The notes: generated by a model not told the origin, from the letters alone. A stretch of 64,000 bases of DNA from Irpex lacteus (GCA_001986395.2 MQVO02000007.1:434001-498000); one strand, 5' to 3'; shown: positions 1 through 13,957, numbered from the stretch's first letter. Numbers and translations are program-made.

Positions 1-535
1 CAAGTTCAACTTGGATTCAATGGATTGCATGCTGACGTGCCATAACCTCACCCTACTCACCCTGGATTAAGCGGAGCATTCGATGATCTCCGTGGACGTG
101 TTCCCCAGATGGTCATCGATCATCTCCGAGTCAATGACGGCTGGGAGCGTAGGGCCTTGAACTGGCCCGTATGCACTGCTCGTCATGCGGAAAACACAGG
201 CTAGTATAACCAGCGACGGCAGTCAATTTCCTGATTTCAACGCATGTCACAAGAAAAGTCTGTGCCTTTGCCTTTATTGTCGTCAAAAGTTCGTTCAGCT
301 GATTCGCTGACTTGTTTTGACTTGACAGTGGCGACTTTTGCGACGCCCAGCTGGCGTCCGAGTCTCTTCGGATCCACAGGCGGTCCAATCTGAGCGGGAG
401 TGCTATAACTCGTCAGGCATGGGCATGGGCTTGTCTTAAAACCATCTCATTGAGAATACTAACATACGTCGCTTCCTCATCAGGATCCACACAGACACCC
501 CATCTCTCACAATACAGGAGTGGAACAGCACGGCA
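1..535. other. Left edge, no gene seen
   Basis: No convincing coding exon was found on either strand. The stretch immediately before base 536 should hold the promoter of the terpene cyclase. A short minus-strand frame at 131-388 has no recognisable motif or supporting splice structure. Any further members of a terpene gene cluster would lie to the left of the window. Confidence 0.5.
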
Positions 536-2181
536 ATGCCGCAGTCAGTTATTCCTAATTGCAACACTCTCTTCCTTGAGATCGGGGACGTGCTTTTCAC
601 CTGGACTCCTCAAAGCACACCCTCTATCTCTCCCGAGACTTTACTATCAGTAACCACTTCCGCAACCTGGGAACTCTACGAGTGCGGAAAGCTGACTCAG
701 GAAGAATGCTATCGCACCTGTGCAGAGCAGTGGAAACTGGACCCATCCGAACTTGAGCTCACCCTTCATCTCGCGAAACAATCCGTCCATATCAATAATG
801 ACCTTGTATCCTTCATTCGAGAGCTCAAGAACGAAGCAGGCAATAGTATCCGTATTTTCGCCATGATCAATATGTCCCAGCCGGACTACCAGTCTTTACG
901 GGATCAGGTGGATGAAGCGGTATGGTCGATTTTTAAACAGGTATTCACGTCGTCCACAGCGGGAGTGCGTAAACCAGAGCTCAGCTTCTACCGCCATGTT
1001 CTCCAAAGCACACATACGATCCCCGAGGCCGCCGTGTTTGTCGAAGATAAAGTGGAGAATGTCTTGGTGGCACAATCACTTGGGATGCATAGCATAGTCT
1101 TCATGACGCCTGAGTCCATGCGAGCTGCGCTGAGGAATATGTTCGGAAATCCACTTCTGCGTGGAAAGGCCTTTTTGGACTTGCACGCAGGCATGTTGCG
1201 ATCTACGACGAGTACAGGTGCCGCATTCGAGGATAATTTCGCACAGCTTCTTATCTTGGAAGTAACAGGACAACGGTGAGCAGCGTCAGCGGTCATTGGC
1301 TGTTTATCGGACACTGAAATCATATCTGGCTAAAGCGACTTGATTGACATAGACGTGCCCCCGAACTCTGCAAAGTGGAATTTTTTCAAGGGCAAGTATA
1401 TAAGTCACGGCGTAATACGTGAGAACGTTACTAACCTATCCACAGGCACACCTGTCTGTACGACCACCCATTTCCCTGACGATCTCGAAACGACATCTCT
1501 CGCTATGACAATTCTATCTCACAATAACGAACTGGTCCACAAAGTGATGGACGAAATGTTGTCCTTTCAAAGCCCAGATGGGATTGTTCAGGTACTGTTA
1601 TCACTTACGAGTCTTTGCCGCGTACTCACCTCGAGTTTCAGCTGTATTTTGACCATGAGCGCAGGAGAATAGATCCCGTCTGCTGCCTCAATATCCTGTC
1701 ACTTTTCCATTTTCAAGGACGCGGCTCCGATCTAGCAACCACACAAGCCTGGATATTCGATGTTCTCAAGCATCGCGCTTATCTGGATGGAACTCGATAC
1801 TACGCCTTCGCAGAATGTTTCCTCTACTTTCTCAGTCGGCTCCTCATTGTCGCCGACAGCGAGATGCAGGCACAATTTCTGCCCTTGTTGAAGGAGCGAC
1901 TCCAGGAACGTCTTGGTGCTCCTGGAGACGCTATCGCTCTGGCAATGCGAGTTATAGCCTGTACACGAGTCGGTATACGAGACGAAGTCGACACAAGGAG
2001 ACTGCTTACTATGCAGTCGGAGGATGGTTCCTGGGCTGCCGATGCCGTATATAAGTACGGGAAGTCGGGAGTTGGGATTGGTAATGCTGGGCTGTCCACT
2101 GCGCTCGCGTTGGACGCAATCTGTATAATAGAGGGCAAAGGAGGCGCTGCATCACTGTGGGGTGGCGAAATCACCTCCTGA
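536..2181 (+). CDS. HAD-type class II sesquiterpene cyclase (drimenyl/albicanyl diphosphate synthase-like)
   Basis: Four exons join in frame: 536-1275, 1336-1391, 1446-1591 and 1642-2181, giving 493 residues. Residues 1-245 are a haloacid-dehalogenase-like domain; the rest is a terpene-cyclase beta-type domain. The class II motif appears as FPDDLETTSLAM, a DxDTT-like box with Glu at the third position. Other family-like blocks are YFDHERRRIDPV and the segment around DGTRYY. The HAD motif I reads FLEIGDVLF, so the usual Asp nucleophile is Glu. This suggests the phosphatase activity is lost and the product stays a diphosphate. Known relatives are AstC of Aspergillus oryzae (astellolides) and Antrodia drimane cyclases, which cyclise farnesyl diphosphate by protonation. 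The product here is inferred only. Intron 2 (1392-1445) uses a GC donor (GCAAGT); the alternative GT donor breaks the frame. The neighbour to the right is a housekeeping dynein gene, so no cluster is visible. Confidence 0.85.
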
Positions 2182-2539
2182 CTGTGTTCGTACTATGGTA
2201 TTATGCTGTTGAACTGATGCCATGAAGGACCTATGTGAGCATCTTGCTGAACACCTTGCACTCTCAAGTCTATGACGGTCTGTGTAAGTCGCTTCATCGA
2301 CCGCGAATGGATTCCGAAGCGAGAGTATAGGGTATAAGGTATGTGACATCTGATTACAGGAATACAATGCAAGAAAACACTACCCATTAATATAATCCGG
2401 TATGAATACAAGCCATAACGCTGATTGAAGACCGTAGAATGAGTGTGAGTGTATGGGGCAGTGGTTGTGAGAACAGCAGAAAAAACATGCAATGATCGTC
2501 GTGAGTGAAAGTCATAAAAGCCGTAAATCCCTCGAAGGC
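2182..2539. other. Convergent 3' spacer
   Basis: Sequence between the cyclase stop and the dynein-tail stop. I looked here for a continuation of the dynein heavy chain on the minus strand and found none. It probably holds the two 3' untranslated regions. Confidence 0.5.
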
Positions 2540-5500
2540 CTATCCGAATCGATGAGGAGCACCAACAAGTCCTTCTATAGACTGATGCTCTAGCTCGTTC
2601 CTTGCCTTGAGAATAGATGCATGCATCTCCTTCATAGCGTTCCCAAGCTTGACTCCGAATCTGCTGAGAATATCGCGCTGCCAGGAGTCGTATTTGGCAT
2701 TGACACGGGCCTGAACTTGCTCGTAGTCAATCACGCAGACACCGAAGGACTTCGAGGTCTCCGAGGTATCGAAAGTGGAGCGGGCCTTTTTGATCTCCGT
2801 CAATAGCTGTTGCCAGTGAGAAAGATCTTCTCCGAGTCTGTTGAAGACGTATTCCGCCTCTAGGTCCCATAGTGACTGGAATTGCAGCCATTTGGCTACG
2901 TATTCTTTCAGTTGCTGCACCTTAGTCTCCACGAGTGCGAAGGGGCGCTCCAGAGTTGCGTCAGGGAATCGCGTTAACTGAGCGAAGGTTAGCAAACTGT
3001 GACGGCCCATAAGATGGATAACCCACCAAGGAGGTGTATGTAGTCTCAGCCACGGCATTGTTCTGCATCTGTAGACCGATTTCGTATCGTGAGCTTTGTA
3101 TTCTTCTCAGACGACAGATGATGCCTAAAACGAGGATGAGTTCTCGGAAGCTTATCGACCGGCGGAAGGAATCGCTCACCGAGCCAGTCGTGCAGTTGAT
3201 GGATCCAAGTCTGACGAGCGTATTCGATGGGAGGATCAAGGAAGATAACTTGGTTCTGTATCCGTATCTCATGGACAATAGGCTTAAGAGTCATTTGGTT
3301 CTCGAGGAACTATAAACTCCGCTTAGTATTCTGTAATTGAGATAGTAAGTATTCGTTCTCACCTTCTCTTCCTTCATTCGCTTATCGGTCCGTCGCTTGC
3401 CAGGAACATCTTTCGCGGGTAGCTGATCTCGACGGTTATCTGCATCTTCTGAACGATCGAATTCCGTACACCATGCTTGAATCACTTGGGTAAGGCGCTG
3501 AAGGAGGATATTCTCTATCCGCTGGTCGAGCTCTGCCACCCAGTGGTCCAGATTAGCATACCCTTCCAAGTTAAGTCGATCAATCTACGCGGATGTGAGA
3601 AACTTCATTGATACGCTATGATCAAGCGTGTAAACGTACCGCAGCTTGTATGCGACCAAGGAGCTCTGAGAAAGCTTCCTCAGTGTATGAGCACGTTGAC
3701 AAGTCCTCTACTGCTCGCAGGATATCCTTGTACAGATCGATGACATTGTTTGTCTTATCCTACGAAGTCATTGAGTTTAGACAATTTAGAGTACCCTGGC
3801 GTCTCATGGACGTACCTGGAACACGGAAACTACGCTTGCGAACTCTCGGACGAATGTGACATGTCGATTATCCCGGGTATCGCTCGAGGTAGGGAACCTC
3901 GAGTCGCCGTAAGGATTAACGAAATAGTCCCATCTTAGGTTCATTCCTGAAGTCCGTTAAGCAACGACTCGCACCACGTACGGGTTTGTGCTCACCTCGA
4001 ACAACCATCCTCTGAGCTTCATTGCGATGCTCTGCAACTAGCCACTCGATACCCTTGTTGTTTTCTACCAGGTCCAGCGTCTGCCCATACGTTCGTACGG
4101 TCTCCATCAAGCTGACTGCATGTGGGTACACTCGCTTGGCTTCCTTCGCCATGTTGGTGATGACATGCGGTATAGAGAAGTTCTGCCATAGAAGATTGCG
4201 AACCTCCTTAAAGAGAGTGATGATCTGCGGGTCGAAGTTCACAGCCAGCTGGTAGCCCCCTCCGCGTAATCGAATGATCTCCAGCAGTCGACCGTTGATA
4301 CCAAGGTCTCGTCGGTTGATATCGTGCAGCCAGGCGTCGAAGACAGGCTTGGTTTCGAGCTTCTTCTTGAATGCCTCGCTCTCAGATTGCAGTCGCTGAC
4401 CCTCGGCGTAATGCTCCCATTCTTTCCCAAGAACGTTCTCGACCCGCTTCATGTATGTCTGAAGCTGTCTCTCGATCTGCCTTGCCCAGATGATGGCACC
4501 GGATATGGGAGGCAGATCGCGCATCTGTGACATATGGTATGCTTCCGAAAATCGGTATTGCGTCTTGAACTGAATGCATAGAATAAACAGTTAAAACTGG
4601 TTCAGTACATCTCATGAATTGAGACTAACCTTGTGATGCAGTCGCTGAATATCTTCCTTGACAGAGTCGATCAACTGAGTCTGGTACTCTTGGATAGCAC
4701 CACGGATCTATTTAAAGGTCATTTGGGTGAAATTTCATTGAACAGCGTAACTCATACCTTTGGTCGCACAAAGAGAGCGTTGAACTTGGAGAAGACTCGG
4801 AACATCTCGTTTGCGTTTCTTGCTGTTCCTAGTCTGTCACGTAGACGAGCAATGATCTGGTTCTCTACCCTGGAGACATGTTCGTTGTATGCGTTTTCCG
4901 CGGCAACCCATATCTCGTTACCGTCTGGTACTAAATTTAATACGAGAACCGAGTTAGAGTGTACCAGTGCTTACCTTGTGAAACATCCAAGACGTCAATA
5001 CGCTTCATCACTTCGTACGCCTCCTTGACCTCTTCTTCCATGTTCATACCACCAACCTCAAGACCCACGCTACCCAAGCCCTTCGTAGGCCCAGTCATCA
5101 CCGCCAGCTGTTCATGCTGTTTCCTCCAGTCCTTCAGGTACCGCAGCCGATCCTGAAGCTTTGCATGTGCCGCGTTGATCCTAATGAGGATGAACTTCTC
5201 CGCACGCTTCCTCGTCACATCGCGAGCAACGTTAGTGAACTCTTTGATATTGTCGTCCCAGACACGGAAGTTCTCCATAGCAGCCGAAAGCAAGCGTTCA
5301 AAGGTGTCATAGGGGGTGTAGAGGAGACGCTGAGAGCTCAATACCCGCAGGAGCTGGTCATTGAAGTCCTTTGAGATGGCCTCGACGAGGGGGAGAGCAC
5401 GTCGTATAGGGTAGGGGGAGAGTTTGAGCTTACGGATAATATGCTGGAAGATGAGACCGATGGCCTCCTGGATCTTCTCGAGGTCTGTGGCAGCCAACAG

Positions 5501-6698
5501 CTCGTTCAAAGGGAAGTCCTTCATGAGGACATTGTACTTGTGCACTACGTAGAAGCGTTGGTGATACGAAGTCATAAATGATTGAAGCAATACTCACCAG
5601 TGTCGATAGCGTCCTTGAGCCCAGTATCCGCAATGAAGCTCACCGTCGCTCGAAAACGCTTGGCATTCCGTAGGCAGTCCATGACCATGTTGACTTCGTC
5701 ACTTCGTAGTTGCACCTCGATGTTCTCCAAGGCTCGCTCGAGACTCAACCAGAAGTTGATTTCTTGCGAAGCTGTACCCGAGCTAACATCCCGATTGAGC
5801 TTTGTTACTGTCTGTATTGACTTGATCCACGAGTTCACGTTGTTGTGCAAGGTATTCAGGAAAGTACTGTCATTCAACAGTCGCGGGGGAACGTCGGACA
5901 AGCCTGGTCGGTTACCACTTGCTCGTGCTTGTTCAACTGCTCGCTGGATGGCGGGATGAATAATGAGGTGAGTCTCGGGGATTTCCACGTTCTGCTGTAG
6001 ATGAAGCAAGGAAAGTTCCAATTCCGCGAATTTCTTCTTCGTCATTGGTATACCTATAGCATATAAGCATTATCCTCATTTTACTCAGGGCTGAACTCAC
6101 CCATTTTCGCGTCGCCGTCCTTCCCTGTCCCTCGTGATCCAACAAACGCCTCGAACATGGGCTTAACTCCGGCATTAACGACCGCATATAGACTCTCATA
6201 CGGAGTCTCGTTTCCTCCTGGCAAGTTTAGAATCTGCAGTTGTGAAGCTAGGGGAATGAGAGGATCGAGTGTAGCCTGCGTTTGACTCCGCTTCATTATC
6301 ACCAACGTGGTGACAATGGATGGATGGTAGGTTATTTGCGATGACCAGTAGTAGGAATATGTCGGCTGGCTATCATCTAGGACGCGTTACATACTTCAGC
6401 ACGCACGACAGACAAACTCGCACATACCTTCGACTTCATCCTTCTTCTTCACAATGTAGATCACCCCACCGCCCTCCCCCGCAAAGCGTGTTACGCGACC
6501 ATCGAAGTCTTCATCGAACAGCAATTCTACATCCTCGGGCGTTGCAGCAATTAGTGGTGGTAGAAGAGCGAGCAAGTACGCGCGAAAGATGGCGGGGTCA
6601 AAGGGGATTGCTGGTTCTGTAGGCGCATCAGGCGTAGTGATTCCGTTTGTGCCATTTATGTGATTGCCATTAGTGAGGGGTGGCTCTACCAACGCCAT
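2540..6698 (-). CDS. dhc1: Cytoplasmic dynein heavy chain, tail part only (dhc1 of a split gene)
   Basis: About thirteen exons read on the minus strand from ATG at 6698, giving roughly 1,150-1,200 residues. They match the N-terminal tail (DHC_N1 region) of cytoplasmic dynein heavy chain: the exon around 6050 begins after the [14 protein letters not shown] block, then [46 protein letters not shown], the GYANLDHWV exon, [12 protein letters not shown] and finally [13 protein letters not shown]. After this last block the frame continues LVGAPHRFG and stops. A full-length chain would go on into the linker and six AAA modules; none of that is present downstream. In Agaricomycetes the heavy chain is known to be encoded by two genes (described for Schizophyllum commune), so this is best read as the intact tail-encoding gene, with the motor gene elsewhere. 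The protein should dimerise and bind intermediate chains. Exon ends confidently placed: 6428, 6101, 6053-5598 and 4975; small middle exons are approximate. A truncated pseudogene is the alternative, but no internal stop was seen. Confidence 0.85.
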
Positions 6699-7281
6699 GG
6701 TTCCAAGAGAGAACGAAGAGGTGTGCAGAGGCCCTCTCTGAAAGCCTAATCTTGTCTCGCAGTAATTACAAGTTGTCCGCTAAAGGCAAGGGAAAGCGGG
6801 GTACGGTAAGCACGGAAGACTTAGTGAATGTTTCAGTGATCAAGTGAACGTACAGAAAGGCAACGGTGAGTACGACTAGCTCACTCTTGACTATAGCGGT
6901 CCACGCGTTCAAGTCGTAAAGGAATTGTCGAAGGATTGAGCGTCGTGGGCGTGTCGGTCGTCGAGAACCAATGCAATATACGCAGCGTAACCGAAAACGC
7001 GTATCTCTAGGGCGCGTGCTGTTCAAACTCCGCCCTTACACTGAATAGTCCGACAATCTAGTCTGTATACAGCCCGCTAATGTGCCTGATAACAACCTCT
7101 GAAAGGGTGTAAGTAACATTTGTAGACCAGATAGTAGACTAATTTAATACGATTTAACACGCTTTACATGTGTGTGTTCTGCAGGCCCGACAACACGTAG
7201 TCATGATAATATGGATTGATCCTTTGCGTAAAGAAGACTACTATACATATGTACGTTCATCGTCCAAATTACCTGCCTTGC
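6699..7281. other. Spacer upstream of dhc1
   Basis: Lies between the dhc1 start and the stop of the E2 gene, both on the minus strand. It should contain the dhc1 promoter. A minus-strand frame at 6766-7026 has no recognisable features. No other gene is seen. Confidence 0.45.
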
Positions 7282-9016
7282 TCAAATACCCTCACCAATC
7301 AACCTCTGCGGATTCTCAACCCAAGATCTCCAACTCTCGATGAATGCGACTAGTTCTGCGCCCTCGACCACCCTATGATCAGCACTCCAGCTGACACTAA
7401 CTTTCAACCGCCTCTCTCCCTTCCCATCTCCTCGATTAACGTCCCATATCCACTTCGCACGTCCAACCGCAACGATAGCGACACCTCCACCAGGTACAAG
7501 AACCGGAGATGCGCCTTCGCCATCTCCTATACCGCCAATATTGGAAACGGTGAGTGTTCCGCCGCGTTTGGGCATTTCAGCTGGAGTGAGTCCTGATGGC
7601 ACCTGTCGACCGAGGTGAGAGAGGTGTTTGAGTTGTGAAGCCAGGGAATACACGGAATGGGTGTCCACGCGCTGGAGAGTAGGCGTATATAGACCAGTAG
7701 GCGTGGACAGAGCGATGTTGATGTCAGCATGTGGTCGGAGCGTTAGGGTTGGCTTTGATGACTCTGCTGGAGAGGAGGACTGGGGTGTGATGGAAGAGCG
7801 GAAAAGCGGCCACTCGACCATGGCTTTTGAGAGGGTCTTAAGAAGGATGGGAAGGTATGTTAACTTTGTATACTGCTCTGAGGAACGCGTCTCCGGCGAA
7901 GAAGGCTGAGCATAGAAAGATGAGGGGGAGACTGCAGGTGGGTATGCGGGTCTGGCAGATTCAGGGAGGTAGTGGAGAGGGATATGTTTGTTGAGTATAG
8001 GCATAAGGTCATTTAACGACGTCAAGTCGAGGCTTGTCGAGTAACTACAGCACATGTCAGCGTTCAAACAAGACATTCGTTTTTCTGGCACTTACCCGAA
8101 GTGAGGGATTTCCAAGCTCTGAGAGACCACAAATGTAAGCTCACAAGACTTAGTAGCTAGATTCAAAGTAAAACGCACCTTGGTCATAGCCTTCCACATA
8201 CCATACCGGGTTCTTCCCAGTTCAACGACGATATCATCAGCGGGCAGAGGTTGCGTTGCGCCACCGGACAGACTTCTGCTTCGGTGCCGCGAGGTACGTC
8301 TCAATATCCTTTTTCTCTATTCTTCCACCTTTGCCACTTCCAGGTGCGAGCGCAGCCAAATCTACTCCTTCTCCCTCGCAAAATGTCTTACGGATGGCGT
8401 AGCGAACACGTTCTCTGCGTGCGAAGCAGAGGCTATGTCCTCCTTCGGTGCATTCGGATCGAGGGGATGTGCTTTCCGCTTCTTCGGCGGAGTGGACGAC
8501 GAAGTAGGTGCAGCATCGCTAGCCTTTTCTGCCTCTCTGGCCTGAACTGCTTCTTGCTCCTGATGGGGTGGTGGGCTAGAGGAGTGTGCGTCCTCGGAAG
8601 ACGGGTACTCGTTGGAGTCCACCTCAATAACGCATAGCCCTGCGCCCACTTTGGCAACCTCGCCCTCCTTCACTAGCAGTTCTTTGACGATGCCATCAAA
8701 CGGGCTGGTAATTTCGACGCTGGCTTTGTCACTCTGAACTTCGCACAGTGCATCGAAGGACTGGATGGTGGCTGAAGGTTGTACAGACCTGTACACAGGT
8801 TCGTTAACGTCTTCACTTGACAATGAATGCAAAGCTCTCGCGTACGGGAACGTACCACCTAATAACCTCGCACTCCGTTATACCCTCTCCAATATCCGCC
8901 AACTTGAAGGTCCTCAACACCTTGTCCCAGCAGATGCGTGAAGTATGAAAGTGCCGCGGCCTTGGTACGACAGGTCGCCCTCGTATGCGAACTAACCTCG
9001 TCAACATGATGCTCAT
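7282..9016 (-). CDS. Lipoamide acyltransferase (E2) of branched-chain 2-oxoacid dehydrogenase, with apparent frameshift pair
   Basis: Mitochondrial E2 subunit that transfers branched-chain acyl groups from lipoamide to CoA. The N-terminus (ATG 9016 or 9007) is Arg-rich and fits a transit peptide. The lipoyl domain begins KLADIGEGITECEV, is split by an intron (about 8867-8799), and carries the lipoylated Lys in EVQSDKASVEITSP. A Pro/Ser/Glu-rich linker follows, then a subunit-binding domain (TPSVRHFAREK, then GVDLAALAPGSGKGGRIEKKD). The catalytic domain has GRTRYGMWKAMTK, LTLRPHADINIALSTP and the active-site segment SADHRVVEGAE. The usual HxxxDG box has Glu in place of Asp. The subunit-binding domain is not in one frame: after FAREK the reading hits TAG (8365-8363), and the good reading resumes one base off, then returns to the first frame near 8270. 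This looks like compensating 1-base indels about 100 bases apart, or sequence errors. Two short introns flank the SLEIPHFG exon near 8100. Confidence 0.8.
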
Positions 9017-9460
9017 ACCCTTCTGAGAAGATGAGCGGTCGTGAAGGTTGAGAACAAGGGTAGCTGGGAGGTCGAAGCCAACCTCAGTCTGAGAAATTCA
9101 TGTGCATCAGGTGTGCAAGGCCCGACCGACAGTCGCCTCTCTCGTGCAGGCGCGCCGGCGAGCTGGTCTTTGTACCACCGTCGTAAGAATGAACGACGTC
9201 GAGACGGTGAAAGATAGTGAGTACAGTTACTTGACGGTGCGTCGCAGAAAGAGGTGAAGCTCAAGACAGATTCCAGAGGAACTCGTGTGCACGTAATTAC
9301 GATGACAAATAAGCGCCAATTAGCGAACCTCTGCCAAACCGTCTGTCCATTCGTCAAAGATCATTCAGACTAAGCCGAAGTTAACATATAGAAGTAGCCA
9401 AAAAAAAGTACATTCGCCTCTGTTACCCCTCTCCCTGAAAGTTACATCCTCACACGTCTT

Positions 9461-10672
9461 CTATGCTTTTTCTTCAGCTTCGGCATCCAATTTTCTGCAC
9501 CTCGTCTGATATTATAGTCAGCAGATGCACGAAACGTATATCGACTGGGATGACTTCGCACCTCCAAAGCGTATAGATGCGAGTCGTGCGACTCTGGGGC
9601 CAGCTTCCGGACATCTGCACTCAATTCATACAGATAATCCTTATTGCGCCCAGAGGGCCCAATGGATCGCCAGATCGTCTCAGCGAGTTCGTCTATCGGT
9701 TCCGAGCCAACTACGTGCAAAGAAGAGAGTGGTGAACCAAACCGTGTTTAATATAATTGAGGACAACTTACTGAAAGAAGGGTTATCGGGTCTTCCGACG
9801 TAGCACTTATGGAAGATTAATATCTGGCTTGGAGGAAAACAAGAGAGACTTACAAAAGCCTATTGATGTTAGAGGGTAAGTTACACATACACTGAACAGA
9901 CGGCATGCGCTTCTTACTTTGTGATGTACGATTACCTCTTTGCCATCTTGAACTCCGTAAATGTCAATCTCTTCTAGAGTGTAGCCATCTTTCTCCCGAT
10001 AATCTGAAATGATAAACATGTTTATGCATGGATCAGATGAATGAACTGAATCAATGAATAGCGTACCAAGGTAGTCTCTGACCTCGGATTCGTACAGAGG
10101 ATCAATTGTATACGCGATACCTATGCGTTATCAGTGTTATAATAAGTATGCAGACAGTGAAAGGAAGGAAAATCCAGGGCATACCCCATACTATGTCTTC
10201 CTCTGGAAATGCATCCTAAGCGCGATAGCTGCGTCAAAACACGGCACACAAGGACACAAGGCAGTGCACGTACAGCTCCAGAAAATGCGTCCCAATCCTC
10301 TTTATGTATGAGAGTCACGACACGTCCTGGATTCTACACGCTGTCACTTCCAGTACTATTAACGAAAGAATAAAATACACAGACCTCTGGAGTCCCTCGA
10401 TGGTCATGAGACTTTTGGGCAAATCTGCGGACGTAGCCTTTCAGGTAGCCCGGTGCTATAGGCACAAACCATATTGTTCAACTTCGCGTGTCCCGCGAGA
10501 GATAAGTATGGAGAGGAGCTTACTTTGTGAAATTACATGCGGAGGTGGCTGGTGAATCGATCAATAGAGGGTGTACGAAGTTGTGTATTCAGAAATTCGA
10601 GTCACATACCTTGAAAATCAAGGATCCATATCCGAAGACTACGTATGGTCTCTCTTGAGTTGATATCGTCAT
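9461..10672 (-). CDS. ChaC-type gamma-glutamylcyclotransferase (glutathione-degrading)
   Basis: Multi-exon minus-strand gene starting at ATG 10672 (MTISTQERPYVVFGYGSLIFK). Visible family marks, in order: the substrate-binding YGSLIF near residue 15, a segment with GRVVTLIHKEDW, YTIDP, then YLDYREKDGYTLEE, which holds the conserved catalytic Glu, and VYVGRPDNP-like and VGSEPIDELAETIWRSIGPSGRNKDYLYEL near the C-terminus. The exon ending YALE is followed by a GTGCGA donor and an intron with a CTGAC branch site. Using it, the protein ends at TAG 9463-9461; reading through instead would end at 9442. ChaC proteins cleave glutathione to 5-oxoproline and Cys-Gly in the cytosol. The family assignment is firm; the last exon is tentative. 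Confidence 0.8.
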
Positions 10673-11136
10673 GACTGTTCGAAAGCAAGGAATAAGTGTC
10701 ACAGCATGAGCTTCCTGGTGAATATTTAAAGAACTCGAGATGATTAGCAATCTATGGAACATCGCGCAAGAACTTGCAATCGTCACTACGTCCGAACCCG
10801 GAGACACGCCGCCCGCTGGCCTCCTCACATAAGTACACAAAATGGTAATTGTTGAGCTGCAGATAAGTCTGACAAGACAAGATATCGTATAGGGATAATA
10901 AAACATGAACGGTATGGTGGTGAGCTCGCAAGTGGAGGTTCTGGTGACGCCGAGCCGAGTCCCTCGAAGGGGTTAAAAGCTGACTAATCACATAAGCGCT
11001 GCTGCAACGATGATGCTGGCCACAGCTCAGATTCCGATCTTGTCACTCAGCATTATTTATGACCTTGAAAATAAACGGTTGTCTATGTTTTGATAAATTC
11101 CAGTCTTTGCCCTCAATTACTCACTCCTAGATTTAT
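10673..11136. other. Divergent upstream region
   Basis: Lies between the ChaC gene start (minus) and the hypothetical gene starting near 11137 (plus), so it should hold two divergent promoters. No convincing coding exon was found. Confidence 0.4.
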
Positions 11137-11787
11137 GTCCACCCGCTGGAACGTGTTGCATCGAACGGTCATCGCCACTTCGCCGCTAGCAGCGTACTTC
11201 GAACTCGAGTCCGCTGTCTTCACAAGACTCTGTGACGACGCCGAAGCATCCGACACAGGATCGGTATGTGCGGTACTTATTACCTTTAGTCTGGGCCCTT
11301 ACTTGGAGTTGCAGATAATCGGTCACTCTACTCAATATCTCTTGATCATTGCTATTGTGGCTGAATGGCATCAAGTGCAGTGGTATGTTTTACGTTCTGG
11401 TTCCATATATTTTTGCTCAATTCCAGATACTTGTCATCGGATGGCAGATGTCCTCTTTGACCTTGGGCCAATCACGCAGCGAGCATAGGAAGCGTGAGAC
11501 ATTCGGTGATCCGCCTTTGTTTGGGCTTGCTATATCCCTGCATTCCCATTGGCCCCCGGTGCTTTCCTGAGCATCTTCTCTCGCTGATGAGACACTTTCC
11601 TCAGTCAGTTATAAACGAATTGCTGGCGCTGCACAGGTTTGACATGCGGAAACGTGAAGCTGAATTCCAGATACTGGAGAAGTGTTATCAAGCGAGCCAG
11701 TGGGAGCTGTCTGAATTGAGAATGTATTCAGCTGCAGATGTTCGACTACGTTGCGCTCCATTACTACCCTCTAGGTATATAATGTAG
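11137..11787 (+). CDS. Hypothetical protein (tentative spliced gene)
   Basis: Not recognised. Candidate exons starting at ATG 11137 (MSTRWNVLHRT) read as protein-like sequence: an N-terminal part ending DDAEASDTGS, a middle part with a hydrophobic stretch (QYLLIIAIVAEWHQVQW), a Ser/Arg/His segment, and a helical, charged C-terminal segment beginning VINELLALHRFDMRK. Introns with GTATGT, GTTTTA and GTGATC donors would join them, with the last acceptor at CAGTCAG near 11609. Stop is at 11787. Frame joins are plausible but not unique. It is co-oriented with the ATP sulfurylase gene and only 113 bases upstream of it, so some of it could be a long 5' leader instead. Confidence 0.35.
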
Positions 11788-11900
11788 CTCCCCGACGCCT
11801 CGAATTCTCATCAACTCATCCCGCCCTTCCTCTGCTCGCCTCAGCCTAGCTGCCTCAAGCTTATCACATCTCATCTCCCAAACTCGCTTACATTCATACA

Positions 11901-13957
<2,057 letters not shown>

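Noticed and set aside
1..2539. Terpene biosynthetic cluster including dynein or E2 neighbours
   Set aside because: No P450, dehydrogenase, phosphatase or transporter is seen near the cyclase within this window; the neighbours are housekeeping genes.
2540..6698. Dynein tail gene as a decayed pseudogene
   Set aside because: All exons read without internal stops, and splitting of the heavy-chain gene is known in Agaricomycetes.
7375..8637. Plus-strand frames across the E2 gene
   Set aside because: Shadows of the minus-strand coding sequence.
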